DNA of 45,314 nucleotides from an uncultured Clostridia bacterium (GCA_947303185.1 CAMYXF010000015.1:1-45314); one strand, 5' to 3'; shown: positions 31,925-41,543, numbered from the stretch's first letter. A program made the numbers and translations. Notes: generated from the letters alone by a model not told the origin.

Positions 31925-33436
31925 ATGTACGAGCTTTTCATCAACACAAATAAAGAATTAGGACACATCAATCCTGAGATCCAGGGACACTTCTCCGAGC
32001 ATCTCGGAAGATGTATTTACGAAGGAATTTATGTCGGTGAGAACTCCGATATCCCCAATACAAACGGTATGCGTAATGACGTTGTAGAGGCTTTAAAGGA
32101 GATGAAGATCCCCGTTCTGCGCTGGCCGGGCGGATGCTTTGCAGACGAGTATCACTGGAAGGACGGCATCGGTCCCAAGGAATCACGTAAGAAGATGATC
32201 AATACAAACTGGGGCGGCGTTACTGAAGACAACAGCTTCGGTACACACGAGTTCATGGAACTTGCCGAGCAGCTCGGCTGTAAGACTTACGTTAACGGCA
32301 ACATCGGAAGCGGCACTGTCCGTGAGATGAGCGAATGGGTAGAGTACATGACCTTTGACGGCGTATCACCGATGGCTGACCTCAGAAGGGCAAACGGCAG
32401 GGAGAAGCCATGGACTGTTGACTATTTCGCAGTGGGTAACGAGACATGGGGTTGCGGCGGAAACATGGTTCCCGAGTACTACGCAAACCTTTATAAGCAG
32501 TACCAGACATTCGTTAAGCAGTACAACAAGGACAAGAAGATCCAGAAGCTTGCCGTAGGACCTACAGATAAGGACTATAACTGGACAGAGACGATGCTCA
32601 GGGAGTGCTTCAGACAGCAGGGCACATTCCCGCAGAACTTTGGTTACATGGACGGCCTTACACTCCATTACTACACACTTCCTTATGACTGGGATCACAA
32701 GGGAAGCGCTACAGGCTTCAACGACAAAGAGTGGTACATGACTCTTGCCAAGACATTCAACATGGAAGAGTTCATTGAGAAGCACTCGGCTATCATGGAC
32801 AGATACGATCCTGACTGCAGGATCGGTCTCATGGTTGACGAATGGGGTACATGGTACGACGTTGAAGAAGGAACCAACCCCGGCTTCCTCTATCAGCAGA
32901 ATACTATCAGAGACGCACTCATTGCATGCATCAACCTCAACATCTTCAATAAGCACTGCAAGAGAGTCAAGATGGCTAATATCGCACAGCTTGTTAACGT
33001 TCTTCAGGCTGTTATCCTCACAGAGGGCGACAAGATGATCAAGACTCCTACATACTATGTCTTCAAGATGTATAGCTGCCACCAGGACGGCACATTGGTT
33101 GAGAACTCCGTTAATACTGATAAGATCGGACTTGAGGAAGAGTACATGGTTCCTAATCTCCATGAGTCAGTATCCAAGGATAAGGATGGTAAGATCCACA
33201 TTACTCTCGGTAACCTCTCATGTTCTGAAGCATACGATGTATCAAGCACTCTTATGGGTAACAGCATAAAGTCCGTCAAGGCTACAGTCGTTGGCGGCAA
33301 GATGGACGACCACAATACGTTTGATGAACCGGACGTTGTAAGTGAGAAGTCATTCGACGGCGTAAGCTTTGAAGGTGACAAGCTCAGCTTTAAGATCCCC
33401 GCATCAAGCGTAATGCATATCGAAGTAGAGATCTGA
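31925..33436 (+). CDS. abfA: GH51 alpha-L-arabinofuranosidase
   Basis: 503 aa from the ATG at 31925; GTGAGG at 31913 reads as its ribosome binding site rather than a GTG start. No signal peptide, so cytoplasmic. It removes arabinofuranosyl side groups from arabinoxylan or arabinan oligosaccharides. RWPGGCFADEYHW, the acid/base glutamate in VGNETWGCGG (Glu 173) and the nucleophile in MVDEWGTW (Glu 306) are all present. With the GH10 enzyme 3.8 kb upstream it forms a loose arabinoxylan-using set, though helicase, tRNA and lipoprotein genes intervene. It ends 2 bp before the Cys-rich small gene. Confidence 0.95.
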   Translation: MYELFINTNKELGHINPEIQGHFSEHLGRCIYEGIYVGENSDIPNTNGMRNDVVEALKEMKIPVLRWPGGCFADEYHWKDGIGPKESRKKMINTNWGGVTEDNSFGTHEFMELAEQLGCKTYVNGNIGSGTVREMSEWVEYMTFDGVSPMADLRRANGREKPWTVDYFAVGNETWGCGGNMVPEYYANLYKQYQTFVKQYNKDKKIQKLAVGPTDKDYNWTETMLRECFRQQGTFPQNFGYMDGLTLHYYTLPYDWDHKGSATGFNDKEWYMTLAKTFNMEEFIEKHSAIMDRYDPDCRIGLMVDEWGTWYDVEEGTNPGFLYQQNTIRDALIACINLNIFNKHCKRVKMANIAQLVNVLQAVILTEGDKMIKTPTYYVFKMYSCHQDGTLVENSVNTDKIGLEEEYMVPNLHESVSKDKDGKIHITLGNLSCSEAYDVSSTLMGNSIKSVKATVVGGKMDDHNTFDEPDVVSEKSFDGVSFEGDKLSFKIPASSVMHIEVEI

Positions 33437-33438
33437 TA

Positions 33439-33684
33439 ATGCCCAAGATCTGCACCCGCTGTCTTCTTAAGGATTTCAGCAGGGAACAATACGAAAAGAT
33501 TATTGTAGAAGGAATTCAAGCTCTTCCGCCGGAAGAGCTTGTTTCTGATGAAGAGACTTCCCAAAGACTTGGTATCTGCAAAGAATGTGAGAAGTTAAAT
33601 AAAGGAACATGTCTTGCATGCGGATGCTTTGTCGAGATAAGGGCAGCTACAAGAAGAGGTAAATGTCCTTACCGTAAATGGTAA
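33439..33684 (+). CDS. Small Cys-rich protein (DUF6171-like)
   Basis: 81 aa. Nine cysteines sit as CTRC, CKEC, CLACGC and a final CPY, which suggests one or two zinc ribbons. It resembles the small DUF6171 family of Clostridia, whose function is unknown; that match is from memory. It begins 2 bp after the GH51 stop and is probably co-transcribed. Confidence 0.65.
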   Translation: MPKICTRCLLKDFSREQYEKIIVEGIQALPPEELVSDEETSQRLGICKECEKLNKGTCLACGCFVEIRAATRRGKCPYRKW

Positions 33685-33806
33685 TCCTTACTGTTTTCCT
33701 ATTGCCACATAATTGCTTAAAAAACATTCAGTCGGTAGTGTTATTGTTAAATTAGTTTGACAACCAAAGTAATGTAGCGTTAAGCATTTATCTGAGGTAT
33801 TGGGTA

Positions 33807-34286
33807 ATGGATAATGAGAATTCGATCGCATATCATTTCGGGCAGATAATAAAGATCTCTATCAGAAGGATGAAAGAGATATCAAATGACAGGGGACTGG
33901 CGGTACAATGCGGACTGACGGTGCTCTATCAGGTCCTGCTTACCGTTTTGGCATTTATCTTCATGAGCGATGACAGCGGAACGATTTTAGTCATTGGTCT
34001 GGTACTTGCTGCAATATATAATTTCGGTTTCTTTATCGTGAATATCAGTAAACATATACCGTGGCAGGTATTCTGGATCTTTACGGCCGGAGCTGCCGTA
34101 AATTTCATTTTGAATGTTACGCATATCGTTCCTGAAGATGTATCGATAGTCTTCCGTGGCTTCGACCAGTCACTCTGGTGTACATTGATCGTGCTTCAGG
34201 TAATAGTACTATTCCATTTCACTCTGATTCCGTATCTTATGTACAGAAGAAAATCCGTAAAGACTGTTCAAAAGCAGATCGGCTGA
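33807..34286 (+). CDS. Four-helix membrane protein, unknown
   Basis: 159 aa, not recognised. A cytoplasmic basic N-terminus (to residue 30) is followed by four hydrophobic helices (about 32-53, 58-80, 87-106 and 124-147) and a basic C-terminal tail (RRKSVKTVQKQ). The ribosome binding site is weak (TGAGG). The 122 bp upstream contain a TTGACA (33754-33759) but no convincing -10 partner. Confidence 0.6.
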   Translation: MDNENSIAYHFGQIIKISIRRMKEISNDRGLAVQCGLTVLYQVLLTVLAFIFMSDDSGTILVIGLVLAAIYNFGFFIVNISKHIPWQVFWIFTAGAAVNFILNVTHIVPEDVSIVFRGFDQSLWCTLIVLQVIVLFHFTLIPYLMYRRKSVKTVQKQIG

Positions 34287-34314
34287 TACTACGGCATTTA
34301 TATATAAATATCAG

Positions 34315-34342
34315 TTGCGTTCAAGTCCTGATAATATATAAT
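34315..34342 (+). promoter_or_regulatory. Promoter for the nifS-thiI operon
   Basis: TTGCGT (34315-34320) and a perfect TATAAT (34337-34342) with a 16-bp spacer. Confidence 0.6.
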
Positions 34343-34413
34343 ACACTCGTCTATTTTTGAGATAAGTGATGAAATCAGCAGTATTAGTGCTGGTTATTTG
34401 CAGGATTTGGTTA

Positions 34414-35553
34414 ATGATCTACTTTGATAACAGTGCAACAACATTTGTATCAGACGGCGTAAGAGCTAAGCTTCAGGAACTCACTGATAATTCTTTGTCA
34501 GCAAATCCGGGAGCTCTTCATAAGCTCGGCAATAAGGCGGCAGAACTCTATGAAGGAATAAGAACGGAGACTGCCGGACTTCTCGGTGCCAAAACAGACG
34601 AGATCTTCTTTACTTCATGCGCTACCGAGAGTGCCAATACAGCCATTAAGGGATACATGAGCCGCAACAAGCGTGCGGGTAATGCCGTTATCTCCACAAG
34701 AACAGAGCACAAGGCTACTCTTGAATGTCTTGAGTATCTTTCAAAGCTCGGCTATGAGATCAGATACGTAAAGGTTGGTCATGACGGAAAGCCTGTTATG
34801 GAGAGTATTGAAGAAGAACTCAAAAAGGGCGGAGTTGCGCTTGCCTGTTTTACGCTGGTAAATAATGAGACAGGTTCGATCCTTCCTTTCGAGAGCATCT
34901 CGAAAACCATTAAAGCTGTATCACCTGATACGGCTATCTATCTGGACTGCGTTCAGGCACTGGGTAAACTTCCGATCAATCTGTCATCAATGGGTGCAGA
35001 CATGTGCTCATTCTCAGGACACAAGATCCATTCCATCAAGGGTAACGGCGTTCTTTATATCAGGAAAGGCGTAAGGATCGATCCTTTGATCCTTGGCGGA
35101 GGACAGCAGGAGGGAATGAGGTCTGGTACACAGAGCCCCGTTCTTGCAGGTGCTTTCCTTGAAGCATTGAAGGAAGTGACTTCTGAAGTCGACGAGGCGC
35201 GTTCGGAGGTAGAGAAGATCAACGCTTATCTCCGCAAGGAATTAAGTTCCAGAGGTGCGAAGATCTTATCTCCTGACGATGCACTTCCTTATGTGCTGAA
35301 TGTTTCTTTCGAAGGTTTTGAATCAGAGACAATGCTTCATTGTCTTGAGATTTACGACATATATGTTTCCACGGTTTCCGCATGTTCAGCTAAGCAGAAG
35401 AAGGTATCTTACGTTCTTCTTGAGATGGGCGTGGACAGGAAGACTGCCGCAAATGCTGTAAGGCTCAGTTTCTCCAGGTATAATACTATGGATGAAGCAG
35501 TAGAGTTCATTAAGTGCGTAGACGAGATATACGATCAATTTCTGGTGAAGTGA
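34414..35553 (+). CDS. Cysteine desulfurase (NifS/IscS class)
   Basis: 379 aa from the ATG at 34414, which gives the usual MIYFDNSATT N-terminus; the frame is open 16 codons further upstream (GTG 34366, ATG 34369), so a short extension is possible. This PLP enzyme moves sulfur from cysteine. The PLP lysine is in SFSGHKIHSIKG (Lys 204), and the catalytic loop has SACSAK (Cys 324). It lies 10 bp before thiI, the nifZ-thiI arrangement of Bacillus, so its main job is probably sulfur supply for 4-thiouridine in tRNA. Confidence 0.93.
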   Translation: MIYFDNSATTFVSDGVRAKLQELTDNSLSANPGALHKLGNKAAELYEGIRTETAGLLGAKTDEIFFTSCATESANTAIKGYMSRNKRAGNAVISTRTEHKATLECLEYLSKLGYEIRYVKVGHDGKPVMESIEEELKKGGVALACFTLVNNETGSILPFESISKTIKAVSPDTAIYLDCVQALGKLPINLSSMGADMCSFSGHKIHSIKGNGVLYIRKGVRIDPLILGGGQQEGMRSGTQSPVLAGAFLEALKEVTSEVDEARSEVEKINAYLRKELSSRGAKILSPDDALPYVLNVSFEGFESETMLHCLEIYDIYVSTVSACSAKQKKVSYVLLEMGVDRKTAANAVRLSFSRYNTMDEAVEFIKCVDEIYDQFLVK

Positions 35554-35563
35554 GGATATAAAC

Positions 35564-36766
35564 ATGGCAAATGTCCTTTTGGCGAGGATGGGTGAAGTAA
35601 CCCTCAAGGGACTTAACAGAGGATCTTTTGAGATCCAGCTTAAGAGCAACCTTAAGTACAGACTTAAGAAATTCGGTAATCTGAAGATATATCAGAGCCA
35701 GAGCAGAATCTGGATCGAACCCAAGGAAGAGGACAACCCGAACTTCCAGTCCATGGCATCTGCTGAGGCCATAATGAAGGCTGTATGTCAGGTTTTCGGT
35801 ATCGTATCCGTAAGCCTTGCAAGAAAATTCGAGGGCGACTTTGAGTCCATCAAGGAGAATGCTTTCACATGCGTTCAGGAACTCCTCGAAAACAATCCCG
35901 AATACAAGACTTTCAAGGTTGAGAGCAAGCGCGGAAACAAGACTTTCCCGATGACATCACCTGAGATCTGTGAAGAACTCGGATATCAGATCCTTCAGAA
36001 GTTCCCTGATCTTTCCGTTAAGGTAAAGAATCCTGATTTCATTCTTAATGTTGAGATCCGTGAGTCCAATTATGTTTATTCAGGCAAGATGATGGCGCAC
36101 AGAGGCCTTCCCGTCGGTTCATGCGCAAAGGGTATGCTACTTTTGTCAGGCGGTATCGACAGCCCTGTTGCAGGCTTCATGATGGCTTCCAGAGGTATGC
36201 CTTTGGATGCCGTATATTTCCACTCATATCCTTATACGAGTGACCTTGCAAAGCAGAAGGTTATTGACCTCGCAAAGATCGTTTCCGGCTTCTCCGGAAG
36301 AATGACTCTTCATATCGTTAACTTTACACAGATCCAGTTGGATCTCTATAAGCACTCTCCTCAAGATATGCTCACGGTCACAATGCGCCGTGTAATGCTT
36401 CAGATAGCAGAGCGCCTTGCGCAGAAGAATGATTGTAAATGTCTTATTACGGGTGAAAGTTTGGGCCAGGTTGCTTCACAGACCATGGAAGCTATCGCTG
36501 CCACAAATGAAGTCGTAAAGATGCCTATCTTAAGACCTCTTATCGGTATCGATAAGCAGGCTACATGCGACATTTCCAGAAACATCGGTGCTTTTGAGAC
36601 ATCAATCCTTCCTTATGAGGACTGCTGCACGGTATTTGTTGCAAAGCACCCGAAGACACATCCTCATCCTGAGGATATAATCGAGGCTGAAAAGGACCTT
36701 GATATCGAGAGCCTTGTAGAATCAGGCGTTCTCGGTACTGAAGATATCATCATCGATCCTTTCTGA
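35564..36766 (+). CDS. thiI: tRNA 4-thiouridine synthase ThiI
   Basis: 400 aa. The THUMP domain occupies the N-terminal third, followed by the PP-loop ATPase motif LLSGGIDSPVAGFMMASRG at about residue 194 and GESLGQVASQT. No C-terminal rhodanese domain is present, as in Bacillus-type ThiI, so persulfide transfer must rely on the cysteine desulfurase upstream. EDCCTVFVAKHP holds a Cys pair near the C-terminus. ATG start with GTGAGG upstream. Confidence 0.96.
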   Translation: MANVLLARMGEVTLKGLNRGSFEIQLKSNLKYRLKKFGNLKIYQSQSRIWIEPKEEDNPNFQSMASAEAIMKAVCQVFGIVSVSLARKFEGDFESIKENAFTCVQELLENNPEYKTFKVESKRGNKTFPMTSPEICEELGYQILQKFPDLSVKVKNPDFILNVEIRESNYVYSGKMMAHRGLPVGSCAKGMLLLSGGIDSPVAGFMMASRGMPLDAVYFHSYPYTSDLAKQKVIDLAKIVSGFSGRMTLHIVNFTQIQLDLYKHSPQDMLTVTMRRVMLQIAERLAQKNDCKCLITGESLGQVASQTMEAIAATNEVVKMPILRPLIGIDKQATCDISRNIGAFETSILPYEDCCTVFVAKHPKTHPHPEDIIEAEKDLDIESLVESGVLGTEDIIIDPF

Positions 36767-36780
36767 TTGGAGGATAAGCT

Positions 36781-37812
36781 TTGAGAATAGGTAAGCTTAC
36801 AGACGAACAGCTCGAATCTCTTGTTTTATCAAGACTTCCGAAGCTGTCGAGCAATACGCTCTCTGGCGCCGGAATCGGTGCTGACTGCGCGTGGCTCAAG
36901 ACAGGAGAAAATCTCCTTGTCACTTCGTCTGACCCGATTACTGCAGGAGGAAGCGAGTCAGGCACTCTGGCTATCCACGTCTCATGCAATGACATAGCTG
37001 CCTGCGGTGTTGCTCCCACAGGTATTCTCATCGTAATTATCGCTCCTCCGGATTCTACTGAAGAAGAGATAAGTTCCATTGTTGACCAGGCCAGCCGTGA
37101 AGCGGGCAAGCTCGGCGTTGATATCGTCGGCGGCCACACGGAAGTATCCGACTGTGTTAACAGGTTTGTTGTTATTTCCACGGCATTCGGCGTAGTGGAA
37201 AAGGGAAGTCCTGTTCCTTTAGGTCATGCATTGCCGGGAGATAAACTGATTATCACGAAGACGGCAGCTATTGAAGGCAGTTTTATTGCCGCGAATGAGC
37301 ATGCGGATAAGCTTAATGGCAAAGTTCCTGATGAATATATCGAAGAGGCCAAGACATACAGCAGCCTCATTTCCGTTGTAAAGGAAGGCACCATATTAGG
37401 CCCTCTGGCATCAGAGACAGGCGCCTTAAGAGATGACGGATTCCCTAGATCCTGCGTTAACCTCATGCATGATGTTACTGAGGGCGGTGTAGAGGGTGCT
37501 GCTTTTGAGATGGCAGACTTTTCGAAGGTCGGCGTTACGCTCGACCAGCGTCTCGTGCCTTTTACAGACTGTTCAAAGTCCATTTGCGATGCTTTGGGAC
37601 TTGATCCTTTCAGGCTCATTTCTTCAGGAGCGCTCATGATCGCATCATCTGAACCCGACAGGGTTATTGCCGCTTTGGCAGCTGAAGGAATCAAGGCAAC
37701 GGTGATCGGTGAGTTCACAGATATTTCCGAAGGCGCGAAAATGATCGGCCCTGATGGTGTAATCAGACAAATGCCGGCCCCTTCAGCAGACGAGATTTAT
37801 AAAATTAACTGA
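36781..37812 (+). CDS. AIR synthase-related (PurM-like) ATP-binding protein
   Basis: 343 aa. The start is TTG with GGAGG upstream. The PurM/HypE/ThiL superfamily pattern is clear: GADCAWL, TSSDPITAGG, CNDIAACGVAPTGIL, VGGHTEVSD and HDVTEGGVEGAAFEMA. HypE ends in a reactive Cys (PRIC); this protein ends in YKIN, so it is not a working HypE. ThiL or a selenophosphate-type role is not supported by motifs either. It follows thiI by 14 bp, so a link to sulfur or tRNA modification is conceivable but unproven. Confidence 0.8.
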   Translation: MRIGKLTDEQLESLVLSRLPKLSSNTLSGAGIGADCAWLKTGENLLVTSSDPITAGGSESGTLAIHVSCNDIAACGVAPTGILIVIIAPPDSTEEEISSIVDQASREAGKLGVDIVGGHTEVSDCVNRFVVISTAFGVVEKGSPVPLGHALPGDKLIITKTAAIEGSFIAANEHADKLNGKVPDEYIEEAKTYSSLISVVKEGTILGPLASETGALRDDGFPRSCVNLMHDVTEGGVEGAAFEMADFSKVGVTLDQRLVPFTDCSKSICDALGLDPFRLISSGALMIASSEPDRVIAALAAEGIKATVIGEFTDISEGAKMIGPDGVIRQMPAPSADEIYKIN

Positions 37813-37824
37813 ACGATTAGTCGC

Positions 37825-37853
37825 TTGATTGAAAGTCCCCCTTATAATAAAAT
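37825..37853 (+). promoter_or_regulatory. Promoter for glyA
   Basis: TTGATT (37825-37830), a 17-bp spacer and TAAAAT (37848-37853), 37 bp before the start codon. Confidence 0.6.
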
Positions 37854-37890
37854 ATGCGCGTTGATTATTACCCGAGGAGGACAACTATAA

Positions 37891-39132
37891 ATGTACGACC
37901 ACATCAAAGCTGAGGATTCTGAAGTCTATTCCGCAATAATGCAGGAGATCGGACGTCAGAGAAACAAGATCGAGCTTATCGCATCCGAGAACATGGTTTC
38001 TGAGGCAGTTCTTGAAGCTGCAGGTTCACCGCTTACAAACAAGTATGCAGAGGGTTACCCGGGAAAGCGTTATTACGGTGGTTGCGAGTATGTGGATATC
38101 GTAGAGCAGCTCGCTATCGACAGAGCTAAGCAGCTCTTCGGCGCTGAGCACGTTAATGTTCAGCCTCATTCCGGCGCGCAGGCTAACACAGCAGTTTACT
38201 TTGCTATTCTTGAGCCCGGCGATACAATCCTCGGACTTGACCTCTCACACGGCGGTCACTTAACACATGGTATGAAGATCAACGTTTCCGGTAGAACATA
38301 TCATTCTGAGTTCTATCAGGTAGACGAGAAGACACAGATGCTCGACTACGATGCAATCCGCGCTAAGGCACTCGAGTGCAAGCCTAAGGTAATCGTTGCA
38401 GGTGCTTCCGCATATCCGAGAATCATTGATTTCAAGAAGTTCAGAGAGATCGCTGATGAAGTTGGCGCATACCTCTTCGTAGATATGGCTCACATTGCAG
38501 GACTCGTTGCTGCAGGACTTCACCCCAATCCGGTTCCGTATGCTGATTTCGTTACAACAACAACTCACAAGACATTGAGAGGACCCCGTGGCGGTATCAT
38601 CATGTGCAAAGAGGAATATGCTAAGAAGATCAATTCCGCAGTATTCCCCGGACAGCAGGGCGGCCCCCTCATGCACATCATCGCTGCTAAGGCTGTTGCT
38701 TTCAAGGAAGCACTCTCACCTGAGTTCAGAGCATATGCCGAGCAGATCGTAAAGAACGCTAAGGCAATGAGTGAAGCTCTCCTCGCAAGAGGCGTTAACC
38801 TCGTTTCAGGCGGTACAGACAACCACCTCATGCTCATCGACTTGAGAGGCACAGGCGTTACAGGTGCTATGCTCCAGGAGCGTCTTGATGATGTAAACAT
38901 CACAGCTAACAAGAATACAATTCCTTTCGATCCCGAGAAGCCGACAGTTACATCCGGCGTACGTGTTGGTACACCTGCTGCTACAGCAAGAGGCTTCAAG
39001 GAAGAAGACTTCGTTGAAGTTGCAAACATCATCGCTGACTGCATCTTCGATTACGAGAATAAGAAGGAAGAATCTATCAAGAGAGTTAAGGCTCTTACAG
39101 ATAAGTATCCTGTTTATCCGGATATCGTATAA
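37891..39132 (+). CDS. glyA: Serine hydroxymethyltransferase
   Basis: 413 aa, full length. It interconverts serine and glycine with tetrahydrofolate and supplies one-carbon units. [44 protein letters not shown] and the PLP-lysine segment [14 protein letters not shown] are all present. A GGAGGAC ribosome binding site precedes the ATG. Its strongly biased codon use fits high expression. It ends 31 bp before rarA. Confidence 0.98.
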   Translation: MYDHIKAEDSEVYSAIMQEIGRQRNKIELIASENMVSEAVLEAAGSPLTNKYAEGYPGKRYYGGCEYVDIVEQLAIDRAKQLFGAEHVNVQPHSGAQANTAVYFAILEPGDTILGLDLSHGGHLTHGMKINVSGRTYHSEFYQVDEKTQMLDYDAIRAKALECKPKVIVAGASAYPRIIDFKKFREIADEVGAYLFVDMAHIAGLVAAGLHPNPVPYADFVTTTTHKTLRGPRGGIIMCKEEYAKKINSAVFPGQQGGPLMHIIAAKAVAFKEALSPEFRAYAEQIVKNAKAMSEALLARGVNLVSGGTDNHLMLIDLRGTGVTGAMLQERLDDVNITANKNTIPFDPEKPTVTSGVRVGTPAATARGFKEEDFVEVANIIADCIFDYENKKEESIKRVKALTDKYPVYPDIV

Positions 39133-39135
39133 TTC

Positions 39136-39151
39136 CAAGCTTTAAAGCTTG
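39136..39151. other. 16-bp perfect palindrome between glyA and rarA
   Basis: CAAGCTTTAAAGCTTG is a perfect inverted repeat with no loop, 3 bp after the glyA stop. It could be a protein site or chance; it lacks the loop and T tract of a terminator. Confidence 0.4.
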
Positions 39152-39163
39152 ATACCTGACCTT

Positions 39164-40465
39164 ATGGATAACACTAAACCGTTAGCTTACAGAATGTCTC
39201 CGCAGACGCTGGATGACTATGCAGGTCAGGAGCACATAATAGGCAAGGGCAAAACGCTCAGACGAATGATCGAGGCAGACCGTCTGTCTTCGATCATTTT
39301 GTTTGGTCCTCCGGGAGTCGGAAAGACCGCTCTGGCACGCGTTATCGCCAATACCACAAAGTCGAGATTTGAACAGCTTAATGCCGTAACGGCGGGCGTT
39401 TCAGATATCAAGAAGATAGTAGGGGATGCTTCCAATCCGCTCCTTTCTGAAGGACGAAAGACCGTTCTTTTCATCGACGAGATCCACAGATTCAATAAAT
39501 TACAGCAGGATGCCCTTCTTCCATACGTGGAAGACGGGACTGTTGTATTGATTGGTGCTACTACCGAGAATCCTTTCTTTGAGGTAAACAAGGCTCTGGT
39601 ATCGAGATCAACCGTATGCCAGTTAAAGCCTCTCGAAGCAAAAGACATCGTTAAAGTGCTTAAGAATGCCCTCTCTGATAAGGAAAGAGGCTTTGGCAGT
39701 ATGGATGTCAGGATAACTGAAGAGACGCTTCTGAAGATAGCAGAGACGTCCAACGGTGACGCGAGATCAGCGTTAAACAGCTTAGAACTCGCCGTTATCA
39801 CTACTCCGCCATCATCTGACGGTTCGATTGCCATCACAGACGAAGTCATGAAGGAGTGCATCCAGACCAAGGCAGTTCTTTTCGATAAGGACGGCGAATA
39901 CCACTATGACAATATAAGCGCCATGATCAAGTCTATGAGAGGCTCTGATCCTGACGCTGCAATCCTTTATCTTGCAAGGGCTTTGGCTGCAGGAGAGGAT
40001 ATAGAGTTCCTGGCGCGAAGGATAATGATATGTGCTGCCGAAGACGTCGGCATGGCCAATCCCAACGCATTACTTGTTGCGGTTGCAGCTCACGAATGTG
40101 CCAGATCAGTCGGTATGCCTGAAGCCAGGATCCCTCTGGCCGAAGCTTGCATTATTGTTGCCGCTTCACCTAAATCCAATGCTGCTTATCTGGCAATCGA
40201 CAAGGCTCTTGATGATGCCAATAACACCGACACGGGAGTCGTTCCCATGCACCTTCGAAATGCTCCTGCAAAGGGAATGGAAGACCTGGGATATTCCGTC
40301 GGATACAAGTATCCGCATGATTTCCCCGGACATATTACAAAGCAGCAGTACATGACCGACAAGACACTCGGAAAGAAATATTATGAGCCTACGGACATCG
40401 GATACGAAAAAAAGATCATTGAGTATCTTGATTACGTTAAGAAGATGACGGGGCAGGAGGAATAA
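39164..40465 (+). CDS. rarA: Replication-associated recombination protein RarA (MgsA)
   Basis: 433 aa from the ATG at 39164; a TTG at 39149 would add five residues, and neither has a strong ribosome binding site. This AAA+ ATPase acts at stalled forks. It starts with the family mark LAYRMSPQTLDDYAGQEH, then Walker A FGPPGVGKTALARVIA, Walker B VLFIDEIHRFNK and the sensor GATTENPFFEVNKALVSRS. The C-terminal tetramerisation domain includes YKYPHDFPGHITKQQYM. It ends 1 bp before the next gene. Confidence 0.95.
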   Translation: MDNTKPLAYRMSPQTLDDYAGQEHIIGKGKTLRRMIEADRLSSIILFGPPGVGKTALARVIANTTKSRFEQLNAVTAGVSDIKKIVGDASNPLLSEGRKTVLFIDEIHRFNKLQQDALLPYVEDGTVVLIGATTENPFFEVNKALVSRSTVCQLKPLEAKDIVKVLKNALSDKERGFGSMDVRITEETLLKIAETSNGDARSALNSLELAVITTPPSSDGSIAITDEVMKECIQTKAVLFDKDGEYHYDNISAMIKSMRGSDPDAAILYLARALAAGEDIEFLARRIMICAAEDVGMANPNALLVAVAAHECARSVGMPEARIPLAEACIIVAASPKSNAAYLAIDKALDDANNTDTGVVPMHLRNAPAKGMEDLGYSVGYKYPHDFPGHITKQQYMTDKTLGKKYYEPTDIGYEKKIIEYLDYVKKMTGQEE

Positions 40466-40466
40466 G

Positions 40467-41003
40467 ATGCGTAAGACATTGTCAGCAGTAGCTTTGATAC
40501 TCGTGTTCGTTTTTGCGTTTACCGCTTGCAGCAAGGATAAAGGTCCGCAGATCGAACCACAGGTTACCATGGAACAGGTAAATACATCCGGTGAATATGT
40601 AGCCAGAGCTTATATGGAATCGTTGTTTACCGATAACCGGACAATGTTCGATAAGTGCTATCCTGCAGGCTTTTTAGAGCAGTTGGGTGAATCATCAGGT
40701 GACGATCTTTATTCGCAGTACAGAAGCGTTCTGAAGATCGATGCTGTAGTTAACGGCACGGCTTCAACAGGATACAGGGACTACACCATTGCTAACGGTT
40801 ATGATGAAGCCGGCATGAGGTCAGCTATCTGCTTCCTTGCAGGATGTGAGTATTCTGAAGTCGGAAGGATACAAATCCAGAAGGTAAGCGTATTTTTCAG
40901 CAAAGGCACCGAAAGTGTCACTGCTGATTTCTATTATGTCGTTTATGAGATGAACGGTTCATGGTACATGCTTGAAGGCTGCCAGAATGACGTGGAGTTC
41001 TGA
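40467..41003 (+). CDS. Lipoprotein of unknown function
   Basis: 178 aa. A lipoprotein signal peptide ends in FTAC, with Cys at residue 21. The rest is a small soluble domain of alternating helix and strand that ends YYVVYEMNGSWYMLEGC, a form that recalls SnoaL/NTF2-like or DUF4878-type lipoproteins, but I cannot assign a family. GGAGG overlaps the end of rarA, so the two are probably co-transcribed. A dtd gene follows after 3 bp. Confidence 0.75.
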   Translation: MRKTLSAVALILVFVFAFTACSKDKGPQIEPQVTMEQVNTSGEYVARAYMESLFTDNRTMFDKCYPAGFLEQLGESSGDDLYSQYRSVLKIDAVVNGTASTGYRDYTIANGYDEAGMRSAICFLAGCEYSEVGRIQIQKVSVFFSKGTESVTADFYYVVYEMNGSWYMLEGCQNDVEF

Positions 41004-41006
41004 TAT

Positions 41007-41453
41007 ATGAGATTTTGCATCCAGGTTGTAAAAGAGGCAGCAGTTGATATTGAAGGTGTAAGAAAGTCTTCCATAGGTCCCGGCATGCTCGTTTTGTGCG
41101 GTATCGGCAAAGAGGATGATGAGGCTGTAGCCGATAAGATGATCGCCAAGCTCCTCAAAATGCGCATTTTCTCTGACAGCAACGGAAAGACCAACTTAAG
41201 CATTGCCGATATAGACGGCGAGATATTGCTGGTTTCCCAGTTTACTCTCTATGCTGACTGTAAACATGGCAACAGGCCTTCGTTTACTGACAGTATGGGT
41301 CCCCAGAGGGCAGAAGAACTCTACAATTACATCGCTGATTCGATAAGACCGCAGGTAAAGAGCCTTGGAACAGGCGTTTTCGGCGCTGACATGCAGGTGA
41401 GCCTCATTAATGACGGACCTTTTACCGTAATACTTGATTCTGCGGCCATTTAA
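41007..41453 (+). CDS. dtd: D-aminoacyl-tRNA deacylase
   Basis: 148 aa, full length. Dtd removes D-amino acids and glycine mischarged onto tRNAs. The active-site motifs SQFTLYADCKHGNRPSF (about 78-94) and NDGPFTVILDS near the C-terminus are conserved. A small departure is CKHGNRP where most have KKGNRP. The N-terminus MRFCIQVV is also slightly divergent from the usual MRxVVQRV. Confidence 0.95.
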   Translation: MRFCIQVVKEAAVDIEGVRKSSIGPGMLVLCGIGKEDDEAVADKMIAKLLKMRIFSDSNGKTNLSIADIDGEILLVSQFTLYADCKHGNRPSFTDSMGPQRAEELYNYIADSIRPQVKSLGTGVFGADMQVSLINDGPFTVILDSAAI

Positions 41454-41515
41454 CGCTTTGTTTTCTTAATTGAGCCTAAATTATCACCATTTTGAAATAT
41501 TTATATATATATTAT

Positions 41516-41543
41516 TTGTTAAAATGGCAGGTAGTGATAAAAT
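41516..41543 (+). promoter_or_regulatory. Possible promoter for clpX
   Basis: TTGTTA (41516-41521) and TAAAAT (41538-41543) with a 16-bp spacer. Two copies of AATATCAT follow (around 41541 and 41556). No CtsR-type box is seen. Confidence 0.45.

Noticed and set aside
32366..33163. Long antisense ORF (265 codons) opposite the GH51 gene
   Set aside because: It lies wholly within a strongly conserved enzyme gene, has no family resemblance, and arises from the codon bias of the sense strand.
36781..37812. HypE hydrogenase maturation protein
   Set aside because: The C-terminal reactive cysteine is missing and no other hyp or hydrogenase gene is nearby.
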